DNA of 64,000 nt from Amoeboaphelidium occidentale. Its lineage: Eukaryota > Aphelidiomycota > Aphelidea. The notes beneath the pieces were generated by a model that did not search any database, was not told the origin of the DNA, and saw only the letters and a list, made by a program, of their open reading frames with translations. This document shows, one piece after another, positions 41,449 to 50,176 of this stretch (its first letter is position 1; every line of letters begins with the position of its first letter). A program made the position numbers and the translations under genes. The stretch spans positions 47,337 through 111,336 of the forward strand of contig JALGPX010000002.1 of the NCBI GenBank assembly GCA_023515795.1. Direction: 5' to 3'.

Positions 41449-42100
41449 ATGGACCAACCAGTAGACCACGGAAGAGATCCTTGGTACATTTCATCGCATA
41501 TCAATTACTTTTACTAATAATTTCGCGTAGCCCTTGGCGTATATTGGATGATATCGGAGGAGCTTTTGCTATGGGCGCAATCGGAGGAAGCATTTGGCAC
41601 TCAGTCAAAGGAGCGAAGAATTCACCTAAAGGCGAAAGATTCATTGGCGCATTAACAGCGGTCAAATCGCGTGCTCCCGTTCTCGGCGGCAACTTTGCTG
41701 TCTGGGGTGGTATGTTCTCCGCATTCGATTGTGCTATTGCTGCTCAAAGAAAGAAGGACGATCCATGGAATTCTATATTATCTGGTGCTCTTACTGGAGG
41801 CTGTTTAGCTATAAGGGGTATATTTAAGATATGATCATTGGCTTACTCTTTATAGGCGGCGTTAGGACAGCTGCAAGTTCTGCTCTATTCGGTGGCGTCA
41901 TTCTAGCATTTATTGAAGGAATTGGTATCGCAATGACTAAACTCACTAGTGCACAGTACAAGCCTGTTAAGCCTATGGAACCTCCTATGCCAGTTGCACC
42001 TGTTCAAGTTGCACCTCAGACACTAACTAATCTATCATCGTCTGAACCTGAAGAAGGAACTTGGGGTGAACCAGAGACGAGTGAAGGCCATTCGCTTTAA
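41449..42100 (+). CDS. TIM17: Mitochondrial import inner membrane translocase subunit TIM17
   Basis: Exons 41449-41483, 41531-41817, 41856-42100 (introns 47 and 38 nt; 188 aa). The first exon gives [11 protein letters not shown], joined to [69 protein letters not shown] and [19 protein letters not shown], which match TIM17 almost residue for residue. The four spans line the TIM23 presequence channel. The C-terminal ~45 residues are Pro-rich and acidic, as usual for the family. Frame and splice sites are well fixed by conservation. Confidence 0.97.
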
Positions 42101-42240
42101 AGTGGTGGAAAGAGATAAGAATAATAAACAGCTGTAGTTCTGCACTAAAGTATCACGTCTTGCGTCATTTTGCTAACTTGATGTTTGATCCAGTCGCGCT
42201 TGTTTCCATTTCTGCACACGAATAGTAACAAGTGTCCAGC

Positions 42241-42247
42241 TATAAAT
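42241..42247 (+). promoter_or_regulatory. TATA element upstream of AN1 zinc-finger gene
   Basis: TATAAAT lies about 40 nt before the ATG at 42288 in an otherwise featureless 187-nt gap. Confidence 0.45.
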
Positions 42248-42287
42248 CCAGTCGCTTTTTTAGTATTCTTTACACCTCAAATTAAGT

Positions 42288-42518
42288 ATGGAAGCTCAAA
42301 AGAAACGTGCTTGTGCGAAGGAAGGTTGTTCTGATAAACCTGTTCGCATAGTTGGTCACTGCAAGTTTTGCGAGAAAGACTACTGTGGCAAGCACCGCCA
42401 AGTCGAAACCCATCAATGCCCCAACATTGATGCATGTCGCCAACAACACTTTGAGAAGAATTCTGCTAAGCTGATGGGCGAGAAGACTATTACAAGCAAG
42501 TTCCAGCAAGCAATGTAG
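42288..42518 (+). CDS. Small AN1-type zinc-finger protein
   Basis: 76 aa, intronless. A single AN1 finger runs over most of the protein: CAKEGCSDKP, CKFCEKDYCGKHRQVETHQC, then PNIDAC. The Cys/His spacing (C-x4-C, C-x2-C, C-x4-C... H..H-x-C) is complete. The C-terminal half is a helical stretch ending KFQQAM. Minimal proteins of this size occur across fungi and protists; related larger proteins act in ubiquitin/Cdc48 and stress responses, but no role can be assigned here. Confidence 0.92.
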   Translation: MEAQKKRACAKEGCSDKPVRIVGHCKFCEKDYCGKHRQVETHQCPNIDACRQQHFEKNSAKLMGEKTITSKFQQAM

Positions 42519-42610
42519 ATGATCTATGCTGAGGTTACAATAGAAATAGAAATCGTTTTAAATTTCATATTTTTCACAAGTTCAAACAACGCCATCGCTG
42601 CGACAAGAAC

Positions 42611-43606
42611 ATGACGTCCAAAGGTGAAGAAAAGAAAGAGACAAAAGTTGTGGACAACGACCCTTACGGAATTAAAAGATTTCTTTCTGGAGGCATCGGT
42701 GGAATGTGGTAAGTTCTGCCCTGACTTTTCTGTATTGACGATTTGCTTGAAGTCTTGTGGCTGTAGGTCATCCTTTTGACACAACCAAAGTCAAATTACA
42801 GACTTCTAATGAATACAAGGGAACTATGGATGTTGTAAGGGCAACTTTTGCGAAGGAAGGCATTCGGGGATTTTATCGTGGCATGTTGACTCCTTTGGTA
42901 TTTGTGACGCCCATGTACGCTGTGTGCTTCTGGTTAGTTTGACATTATCGGAGATTTCGAGTTAACTTTTCAAAGGGGATACGATTTAGGACAGAAGGTT
43001 ATTCGATATGGACAGAAGGTTCCTTCCGGAGAACCTTTAAATTTGGCGCAGGTTTCTATTGCCGGTGGTTTCAGTGCAATTCCCACAACAGCCTTAATGA
43101 CTCCGATCGAACGTGTCAAAGTTCTGCTGCAAACTCAGAAGCCAGATCCTGTCACAGGCAAGCTGCCTTTCAAAGGTCCTATGGATGTCGTTGGTAGTTT
43201 ATGGAAGACTGGTGGTTTGAGAAGCATTTACAAAGGTACTGTAGCAACTTTAGTTCGAGATGTTCCTGGAAGTGTTGCTTACTTTGGTATGTATGAGTAT
43301 GTAAAAAAGAAGTTTAGCAAACCTGGTGAACTTAACAAGGCTGCGGTCTTGTTTGCTGGTGGAATGGCTGGTGTTGCCAACTGGACTGTAGCTATTCCTC
43401 CTGATGTCCTCAAGTCTCGTTTACAAGCTGCACCAGAAGGTACTTACAAAGGTCTTGGTGATGTATTCGTTAAGATGATGGCTAATGAAGGTCCAGCTGC
43501 TCTGTTCAAAGGTATTGGACCGATTATGCTTCGTGCTTTCCCTGCCAATGCTGCAACTTTCTTTGGTGCTGAACTGTCTTACAAGTTCCTGGACAGTGTC
43601 ATGTAA
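42611..43606 (+). CDS. CRC1: Mitochondrial carnitine/acylcarnitine carrier
   Basis: Exons 42611-42708, 42753-42932, 42976-43606 (introns 44 and 43 nt; 302 aa). Three carrier repeats have the PxD/E-x-x-K/R signatures: [27 protein letters not shown] and [13 protein letters not shown]. The second and third repeats ([54 protein letters not shown]) are those of SLC25A20/Crc1, which exchanges acylcarnitine for carnitine across the inner membrane. It implies carnitine-linked acyl transport to mitochondria. The acceptor at 42752 restores [13 protein letters not shown]. Confidence 0.9.
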
Positions 43607-43736
43607 GGCCTTTCGTAAGGAATAGAAACAGCTATGTGATCATGTGAAACCGTTGCGCCATTTTCTGTCTGCGCAACGATCTGCAGCACGTTTTCACAGA
43701 AGAAAAGTTTCTCAGAATAACTCGCTTTTCACAGGA

Positions 43737-44691
43737 ATGTTACTTAACGTGTTGATACTAAACTTATTGGCTCTTGGCATTAACTGCTGGGGATTCCTTG
43801 GTATGATATGCCATGTGATCAGGTGATATCTAATCATGTGTAGGTCATCAGATCACAGCAGCTGTAGCTCAGCATTACCTCAAGCCGTCTGTTCAGGATG
43901 ATATTGTGAAGCTTCTCAGGGGGAAGACAATTGTTGAAGTCGCAACATGGGCAGACACGATCAAGCGCGATCGCAAATACTCCTTCTCCAGGACTTTGCA
44001 TTACTCTAATCCAAAGACAAATGAGCCGTATACTTGTGGCTATGACTACAGAAGAGATTGTCCTGATGCCAAGTGTGTTGTTGGTGCTATTCACAACTAC
44101 ACTGATCGTGCAGTTACTGATAGTGCAAGAGCTGACCGCGAAGATGCTCTAAAGTTTCTTGTTCATTACATTGGCGATATTCATCAGCCACTTCATTTGT
44201 CTGGCAGAGAACGCGGTGGTAATAATGCGCGCTGTACATTCTTTGGAGCTAAAGCGAATCTGCATTTTGTTTGGGACTCCATGCTATTGGAAAAGCGTTA
44301 TAAGACGGATTTTGGGAAGGATTTCGATTCTTTTGTTGAGTATCTAATTGAACAGATTGAAGGGGACTGGCAAGATGATGCAGACTTATGGACAAGCTGC
44401 AGTAAATCTGAATCTTTTGGGTTTGTGCAACAAGCAGCTGATGAGGTTTCTCGTGTATTTAATTTGAAGGAAAGTGATGCTACAGCTGCTAAGAAAAAGA
44501 AGTTCCAATTGTGTCCTGAGTTATGGGCAAAGCAGTCGAATAAGTTGGACTGCACTAATGTATGGCGTGGCTTTGAAGAAGATATGGACATTGGTGAAGA
44601 GTATTATAATGACAATATTGAAGCTGTTGAAAGGCAGTTGGCTGCAGGCGGTGTTCGTCTAGCTTACGTGCTTAATTCTATATTTGCGTAA
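43737..44691 (+). CDS. Secreted S1/P1 nuclease
   Basis: Exons 43737-43800 and 43844-44691 (intron 43 nt; 303 aa). Signal peptide MLLNVLILNLLALGIN is followed by C and the mature WGFLGHQITAAVAQHYLKP; in the family the N-terminal Trp itself binds zinc. The remaining trinuclear zinc ligands are present: VATWADTIK, LHYSN, DALKFLVHYIGDIHQPLH and LHFVWD. These enzymes degrade single-stranded nucleic acids and remove 3' phosphates, usually for phosphate or nucleoside scavenging outside the cell or in lysosome-like vacuoles. Length (~300) is normal. Confidence 0.95.
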
Positions 44692-44792
44692 TTGCGTATT
44701 GTTAGAATAGAAAAAGGGTTAAATGTGAGAGTGACAAGATCGTTGTTTCGGAGCATCAGGAACTTTGTTTCAGAGGTGATCAAATCAGTATC

Positions 44793-45570
44793 ATGAGCGA
44801 TCCCAAAGATTCAGGATGTGAAGTAATATCATAATAATGACATTGACTGTTTGTAGATGATGGATACTTTTGCCATAGTGTTACAAGGATTTCTTGCCAT
44901 TATTGCTCTGAGCACATTGTATTTTAAAAGATATAAGGAAAAGCCAAAGAGACCATTTAATATATGGCTGTTTGATGCAGCAAAGCAAGCATCTGGAGCC
45001 TTTGTTGTTCACATGCTCAATGTGCTAATATCATACATATTTGGGGGAGTATCAGAGCACACAAAGAATCCTTGTGTATTCTACTTTATCAATGTTCTAT
45101 TGGATACAACTGTGGCTGTATTCATACTATTCTTCTTCTTAAGGCTCATGGACAGAATTGTTTCTTACTATGATGTATCAGGTCATTCTAGCTAGATAAT
45201 GATTATGATTAACATTCTAGACATGCAAAGTGGTGTTTACGGACAACCACCTCAGTTACGAATATGGCTGAAACAAACCTGTGGATTCATAGCTTGCCTA
45301 TTCGCTACAAAAATCGTAGTGATCATCTTGTTACAGTTCGATTTTCTCACAGCTATCGGAGCATTCTTCGTTCTTCCCATCACAGACCCTCGCGCACAAT
45401 TAGTCGTGGTGATGCTTCTGTTTCCTTTAGTCATGAACATATTTCAATTCTGGTTGGTGGATAGTTACATTAGAAATAAGTTGCATGATGTACCCAGAGA
45501 CAATTCATCATCATCAGAAGTCTATGAAGCACTTCGAAGCGCAGACGAAGAAGAAGCAATACGGCTGTGA
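44793..45570 (+). CDS. STIMATE/TMEM110-like ER membrane protein
   Basis: Exons 44793-44822, 44857-45181, 45221-45570 (introns 34 and 39 nt; 234 aa). Splicing joins MSDPKDSGCE to MMDTFAIVLQGFLAIIALST, then KRPFNIWLFDAAKQASGAFV, CVFYFINVLLDTTVAVF, and LKQTCGFIACLFATKIVV. This matches animal STIMATE, a multi-span ER protein that supports STIM-ORAI junctions, and fungal vacuolar relatives. Four or five spans are seen. The second donor (GTCATT) is the only non-GTA/GTT/GTG donor used in the window, but its acceptor and frame fit well. Confidence 0.88.
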
Positions 45571-45661
45571 ATAAAATAAGTTCTTGCGGAGTAGAAAGAT
45601 CTTTGATTTAGATTTCGGTTGTTCGTCCTTTTGATCATTCCACGTATTTGCGCGAACAGCC

Positions 45662-46675
45662 ATGCCAATAACCAACGTGTTAGAGTCAGCTCAGTTCATC
45701 AACAAAAACAGTGTAGACGTGAGCGTACCCGAAGAAGGGGTCAAGAAAGCTGCGAAATTTATGAGTAAACTTATGAAGGACGCAAATTATTCGTGTAAGC
45801 AATGGAAGGATCATCCATTGCACCCAAAGGAAGAGAATGAAGAGGTACTCAAATGGATATTCCTAATTGATTTGTTAAACTTCTCATTCTACTCGAATTT
45901 AAGTGAGGCAGACAGATACGCTGTGGAATACAAAGGCCAGAGATGGACAGGATATTCTGCATTATGCGCCGCTGTTAATCGCGCTCTGGACGAGGGCATT
46001 CCCTTCACTGAACCAAAATTCTTTGCTGTAATATCAGAGCAGCAGTTGAGACATATTTTTAGAGGTGTTCCGGAAGCTAAGGAAGAGTTACCTTTGCTTA
46101 ACGAAAGACTTCGTGTTATGCATGAAGCTGGTGCCATTCTTTTGGAAAAGTTTAATGGTTCTTATGAAACTCTCATTAATATGGCTGATAAGAGTGTCAT
46201 GACTTTGCTCAAGCTGGTCGTTAGCAACTTTGAATGCTTCAGAGATGAGTGCATGGTCAAAGATAGAACAGTTTCGTTCTACAAGCGGGCGCAGATCCTC
46301 ATTGCGGACACATGGGCCTGTTTTCAAGGAACTTCATATGGCGAGTTTAGAGATATCGAGTGCTTGACAATGTTTGCAGATTACCGTGTCCCTCAAGCAT
46401 TATGCGCTGTTGGGATCCTACAATACTCTGATACTTTGAAAGCTCGCTTAAAAGACTCAAGCCATGAATTTAAATCAGGTTCTCGAGAAGAAGTTGAGAT
46501 AAGAGGAAACTCTATTTACGCAGTTGAACTTTTGAGACAAGAAATTAAAAGACTGGAGCCTGACATGCAAATTAACTCCGTACTGCTCGATTTTGCTTTG
46601 TATGACTACGCTAAAGCACGATCTGAGGAGCTCAAGGATATTCCGATACACAAAGTACGCAGTGTCAACTACTGA
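45662..46675 (+). CDS. QNG1: Queuosine 5'-phosphate N-glycosylase (Qng1, DUF2419)
   Basis: 337 aa, intronless. Family blocks visible: VLKWIFLIDLLNFSFYSN, YKGQRWTGYSALCAAVNRAL, FRDECMVKDRTVSFYKRAQI, LIADTWACFQG and LTMFADYRVPQALCAVGILQ. The enzyme frees queuine from queuosine 5'-phosphate so that eukaryotes can re-use the base for tRNA G34 modification. Its presence implies salvage from food, host or turnover of bacterial material and predicts a eukaryotic TGT elsewhere. Length is normal for the family. Confidence 0.95.
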   Translation: MPITNVLESAQFINKNSVDVSVPEEGVKKAAKFMSKLMKDANYSCKQWKDHPLHPKEENEEVLKWIFLIDLLNFSFYSNLSEADRYAVEYKGQRWTGYSALCAAVNRALDEGIPFTEPKFFAVISEQQLRHIFRGVPEAKEELPLLNERLRVMHEAGAILLEKFNGSYETLINMADKSVMTLLKLVVSNFECFRDECMVKDRTVSFYKRAQILIADTWACFQGTSYGEFRDIECLTMFADYRVPQALCAVGILQYSDTLKARLKDSSHEFKSGSREEVEIRGNSIYAVELLRQEIKRLEPDMQINSVLLDFALYDYAKARSEELKDIPIHKVRSVNY

Positions 46676-46845
46676 TTGCTCATTGGTTGGCGTCTTCTGG
46701 ACAATCAATCAGTAGCTGAGTTATGATTCGTCCTTTTCTCTTGGTTCAATCCGTGTTCATTGGTTACTGATAACGCACAGCCGAAATCAAACACGATAAA
46801 AAGAAGGGATAGATTGTGCATGTTTAATCACCCATTAGAATAGAA

Positions 46846-49140
46846 ATGATGCACAAACTGCACAAGGTCATACTATTAAGCATTCTCAACATTGGATGTT
46901 CTTTAACTCAAATCACACATACTGGCACCGCGACTGGAACTGTTACAGGTATTAATGGCGCTGGTACATTCACAGGAACCGGTACTGCAACCGGAACAGG
47001 CTTAAGTCCTGTTTATTCTGGCACATACACATCCACTGGCACTGTTACTGGGGTTGCACCTGTTGCGAATTGTGATGTTGCTTATGTGGAAGACACAATT
47101 TATGAAGATGATGTGTGTGTTGAAGATACTTATGATTACGTTGTCGAAGACATTCCTCTTACTCCTGGTTACATTTCAGATCCTTTACAAACTCAATCTA
47201 CAATTTTATACTTGCTACAAGAACTTATAATCAGACGCGACAAATTGGTTGATGCATATTTGAATATTGGTGGCGATCCTACAGTTTTGCAAGGCATGTA
47301 CGGCATTGGAACTGAATGCAATTTGTTCCCTTATGAAGATTATGCTGTTGCTGGTCCTGTTGTTTGCGACGAAGGCAGTCTTGTTCCTGATGTTATTGTC
47401 GATAATGTTCAAGTTGTTCCTGAAGTTGTCTATGATGATTTCTATGCTGTTCCTGATGTGGCATACACAGATTACGCTGTTCCTCTACTTGCTCCAATTG
47501 ATGAAGTTGTTTCTTACGATACTGTTTATGATGTTCCTATTGCTGTTCCACAAGTCTGCGAAGATGTTATTGAAGACACAATAATTCAAGAAGATCCTAA
47601 TTTTGTGGCTTTCAATGATGGAAATGGAATCTATTTGGGAGACGGAAATGCAAATGAAGACGACTTGTTCCAAATCGGCGATAATACCTGCATTTGCATG
47701 AGCGAAGAGGTGATGCAGAACTTTATTGCTTCTGATGTATATTCAACTTTGTCTGATCGTGGAATCACTGGTAATCCTCTCCTTTCTCTAGCTGGCGGCC
47801 AACAAGTCAATTTGAACGGTGATTGCAACGGTTTCTTCAACCTTGGAAGTCAAGAATGTATCTGCTATGGTAATGATGTGCTCACCAACTTACCAGCTCC
47901 TGTTGAAGAGTGCGAATTCAGATTCGACTATCCAAACATTCAGACTCCAAGAAAGCCTTCTCTTCCTGCTCCAGTTTCTCCTCCTAAAGAAGAAGTTTGT
48001 GAAAAGCCAACTGAAAAGTATGTTCAGGGCCCTGCTCCTGCTCCTGCTCCAGTACCATCTCCAAAAGAGGAAGTTTGCGAAGAGCCTGTTCAAAAGCCTG
48101 TCAAAACTCCTGTCAAACATCCAAAGCAACCTGTTCAAGAGAAACCAAAGCAACCTGTCCCAGTTTATCCAAAAGCCCCTTCTCCAGCCCCAGCTCCAAA
48201 GAAAGACATTCCTTGCGAAGAAGAGAAGAAGAAGCCTTTGATGAAGAAAAAGAAGGTCTTGATCCCAAAGAAAACTGCTCCAGCTCCAGCCCCACAGGAA
48301 ACTCAACCAACAAAAGATGCTACGACCCCAGCACCTAAACCATCTCAACCTAAGGTCAAAAAGGAATTAGTTCCAAAGAAGCCAACTCCAGCAGAAGAAT
48401 GCGTAGTACCAAAGGAACCTCAAGCAAATCCAGGTTCAAAGAAGCCAACACCAATGAAGAAAAAGAAGGTGGCAATTCCAAAACCTGCTCCTACAGAATG
48501 TGTTGAAAAAGAAGCTCCTGTCAAGCCTGGCCCAGCTCCAACCAAGATGAAAAAGAAGATTGCTGCACCAAAGCCAGATAATAAGCCTTCGAAGCCTTCA
48601 AAGCCTGTTGAGACTCCTTGCACTATACGCGATTTGAAGAAGAAAGGTCAAGAAAACACTGCAAAGAAAGCAGCACCTGCTCCAGCACCAGTTCAGCCTG
48701 TTCCTTCAAGAAAAAGCGTCGCACCTCCTATTGTGAAGAAGAAGCCAGAAGAAGTTTGTGTTGAGACTCCAGCTGTTCCTTCTCGTCCAGGAAATACTCC
48801 ATCAAAGCCTGTCGCAACTCCTTCTTACCCAAAACCTGGATCTGGCGTTCCAAGCAAGCCTCCAGCAAAGAAGGAAGAAGTTTGCGTAGACAAACCAAAG
48901 ACTCCAGCACCTGTCTATCCAAAACCAGGACCTGATGTTCCTAGCAAGCCACCAGGAAAAGCCGAAGAGAAATGCGAAGATCCATCAAAGACACCGACCT
49001 CTCAACCTCCAAAGTCACCAACCTCTACATCTCCAGAGTCACCAGGAAAACCTGAAGACAAGCCATGCGATGCAGACTCAATTCAAAAGGAAGCTATTCA
49101 ACTTTTCATGAAGGAGAAGGCTACCTCTACAAAACATTAA
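46846..49140 (+). CDS. Large secreted Thr/Gly then Pro/Lys/Cys-rich wall-like protein
   Basis: 764 aa, no intron. Signal peptide MMHKLHKVILLSILNIGCSL, then a Thr-Gly dipeptide tract (~25-65), an acidic Cys/Tyr/Val-rich stretch (CDVAYVEDTIYEDDVCVEDT onwards) to ~250, a region with CICMSEEVMQNF and ECICYGNDVL (~280-350), and from ~375 to the end a long Pro/Lys/Ala-rich tail with regularly placed Cys in EEVCE-type motifs and K-rich patches (LMKKKKVLIPKK). No known family is recognised. The composition suggests a cross-linked extracellular, cyst or spore wall component. The DCD-Tyr module is also found in the gene at 54730-57924. AATAAA follows the stop closely. Confidence 0.7.
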   Translation: MMHKLHKVILLSILNIGCSLTQITHTGTATGTVTGINGAGTFTGTGTATGTGLSPVYSGTYTSTGTVTGVAPVANCDVAYVEDTIYEDDVCVEDTYDYVVEDIPLTPGYISDPLQTQSTILYLLQELIIRRDKLVDAYLNIGGDPTVLQGMYGIGTECNLFPYEDYAVAGPVVCDEGSLVPDVIVDNVQVVPEVVYDDFYAVPDVAYTDYAVPLLAPIDEVVSYDTVYDVPIAVPQVCEDVIEDTIIQEDPNFVAFNDGNGIYLGDGNANEDDLFQIGDNTCICMSEEVMQNFIASDVYSTLSDRGITGNPLLSLAGGQQVNLNGDCNGFFNLGSQECICYGNDVLTNLPAPVEECEFRFDYPNIQTPRKPSLPAPVSPPKEEVCEKPTEKYVQGPAPAPAPVPSPKEEVCEEPVQKPVKTPVKHPKQPVQEKPKQPVPVYPKAPSPAPAPKKDIPCEEEKKKPLMKKKKVLIPKKTAPAPAPQETQPTKDATTPAPKPSQPKVKKELVPKKPTPAEECVVPKEPQANPGSKKPTPMKKKKVAIPKPAPTECVEKEAPVKPGPAPTKMKKKIAAPKPDNKPSKPSKPVETPCTIRDLKKKGQENTAKKAAPAPAPVQPVPSRKSVAPPIVKKKPEEVCVETPAVPSRPGNTPSKPVATPSYPKPGSGVPSKPPAKKEEVCVDKPKTPAPVYPKPGPDVPSKPPGKAEEKCEDPSKTPTSQPPKSPTSTSPESPGKPEDKPCDADSIQKEAIQLFMKEKATSTKH
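46915..47060 (+). repeat. Thr-Gly dipeptide-encoding repeat
   Basis: The coding sequence repeats ACTGGNACN-type units giving a Thr-Gly tract (TGTATGTVTG, GTGTATGTG, STGTVTG). A short version (VTGTATGST) is encoded near 55150-55180 on the minus strand in the third gene of this cluster. Confidence 0.7.
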
Positions 49141-49219
49141 TAGGAATTTACAAAGTCAAATTACGGATCCAAAAATAAATCTTAATTAAATTTAACTTCA
49201 AATCGTTCTACTTAGCAAA

Positions 49220-49912
49220 ATGTATGACTGGGGTGCAGTGTTAGAAGAAGATCTGGTGTATACTGTAAGACCCAGCTTCGAGAATCCTCTGCATATGATC
49301 ATACAGCAAAGTTCCGATGATGGAAATGTCAAGATCGCTACATGCTTCCATAAAGATCGAAGCATCATAATTTCTGATGCATTTGGGAGGTTCAGTGACT
49401 CTATTGATGGCGAATCTACTTTGGCTAAATTGGATACAAGTTCTACAGACGGTACCAAGATTAAGTCGCAGGTGTGTGATAATATCAAGATCCAAGTCAA
49501 TATGGTATCAAGCACTGGCCCAGAACTTCTATTAGAATCTCCTCAAGACGAAGAACCACGCTTTCCTATTAAAGTCAGGAAATCATCATTCTTGTCGAGA
49601 AATGTGTTCGCAAAACCTTGTACAGATGATCAAGCATCGGATAATGTCATGTTCCAGATTTCTGGAGGAAGGTCAGGTAATTTAAGGATCAAGAAAGGAA
49701 CTCCGATGAAGCTCATCCCTGCGATATTTGCTTCGTGGAGATTGTACCTCAGATGTCTCAGAATCTTTGTGATGTCTTTGTTCATAATTGATGCGATTCT
49801 CATAGCGAGTCTTTTGTACGCGACTTATCTCACTGGTAATCAGCTTTTCTTTGGCGTTCTGGTTGCTGTGCACTTCGTATATGTATGTGTTGCGTTCTTA
49901 CTTCTAGTTTAG
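49220..49912 (+). CDS. Putative membrane protein of unknown family
   Basis: 230 aa, intronless. The first ~165 residues are soluble with mixed strands and several Ser/Asp-rich loops (ESPQDEEPRFPIKVRKSSFL); the last ~55 hold two closely spaced membrane spans (RIFVMSLFIIDAILIASLLY and FFGVLVAVHFVYVCVAFLLL) and the protein ends in the second. No signal peptide and no recognised domain. It sits between two large secreted wall-like genes on the same strand, 79 nt after the first, so co-regulation with them is possible but unproven. Confidence 0.55.
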   Translation: MYDWGAVLEEDLVYTVRPSFENPLHMIIQQSSDDGNVKIATCFHKDRSIIISDAFGRFSDSIDGESTLAKLDTSSTDGTKIKSQVCDNIKIQVNMVSSTGPELLLESPQDEEPRFPIKVRKSSFLSRNVFAKPCTDDQASDNVMFQISGGRSGNLRIKKGTPMKLIPAIFASWRLYLRCLRIFVMSLFIIDAILIASLLYATYLTGNQLFFGVLVAVHFVYVCVAFLLLV

Positions 49913-49934
49913 CTTCATGAAGCTGAAAGATTTC

Positions 49935-49940
49935 AATAAA
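49935..49940 (+). terminator. AATAAA poly(A) signal
   Basis: AATAAA 22 nt after the stop of the small membrane protein gene, in the usual position for a short 3' UTR in this window. Confidence 0.5.
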
Positions 49941-50176
49941 CATCAATGGGCCATACCACTAATTTTCATGAATTGCATTAAGTATTCACTTGTTTAGACA
50001 AGCCTATGCGTTAGTTATAGTCTAGGCTCCCGTTGTATGCTCACGAAATCGGTCTGTAGCCGTTGATTGGTTCTTGTTTCAAGTTTCAACCATTACCCTA
50101 GTAAGATAATGGAAGTTCATAATGGGCTGTTCGATGGACTAAAGATTCTTTTTCAAAACATAATACACCAAGTAGA

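Noticed and set aside
44857-45570. Two separate small membrane proteins at 44857-45195 and 45199-45570
   Set aside because: They are the two halves of one STIMATE-like protein joined by a 39-nt intron.
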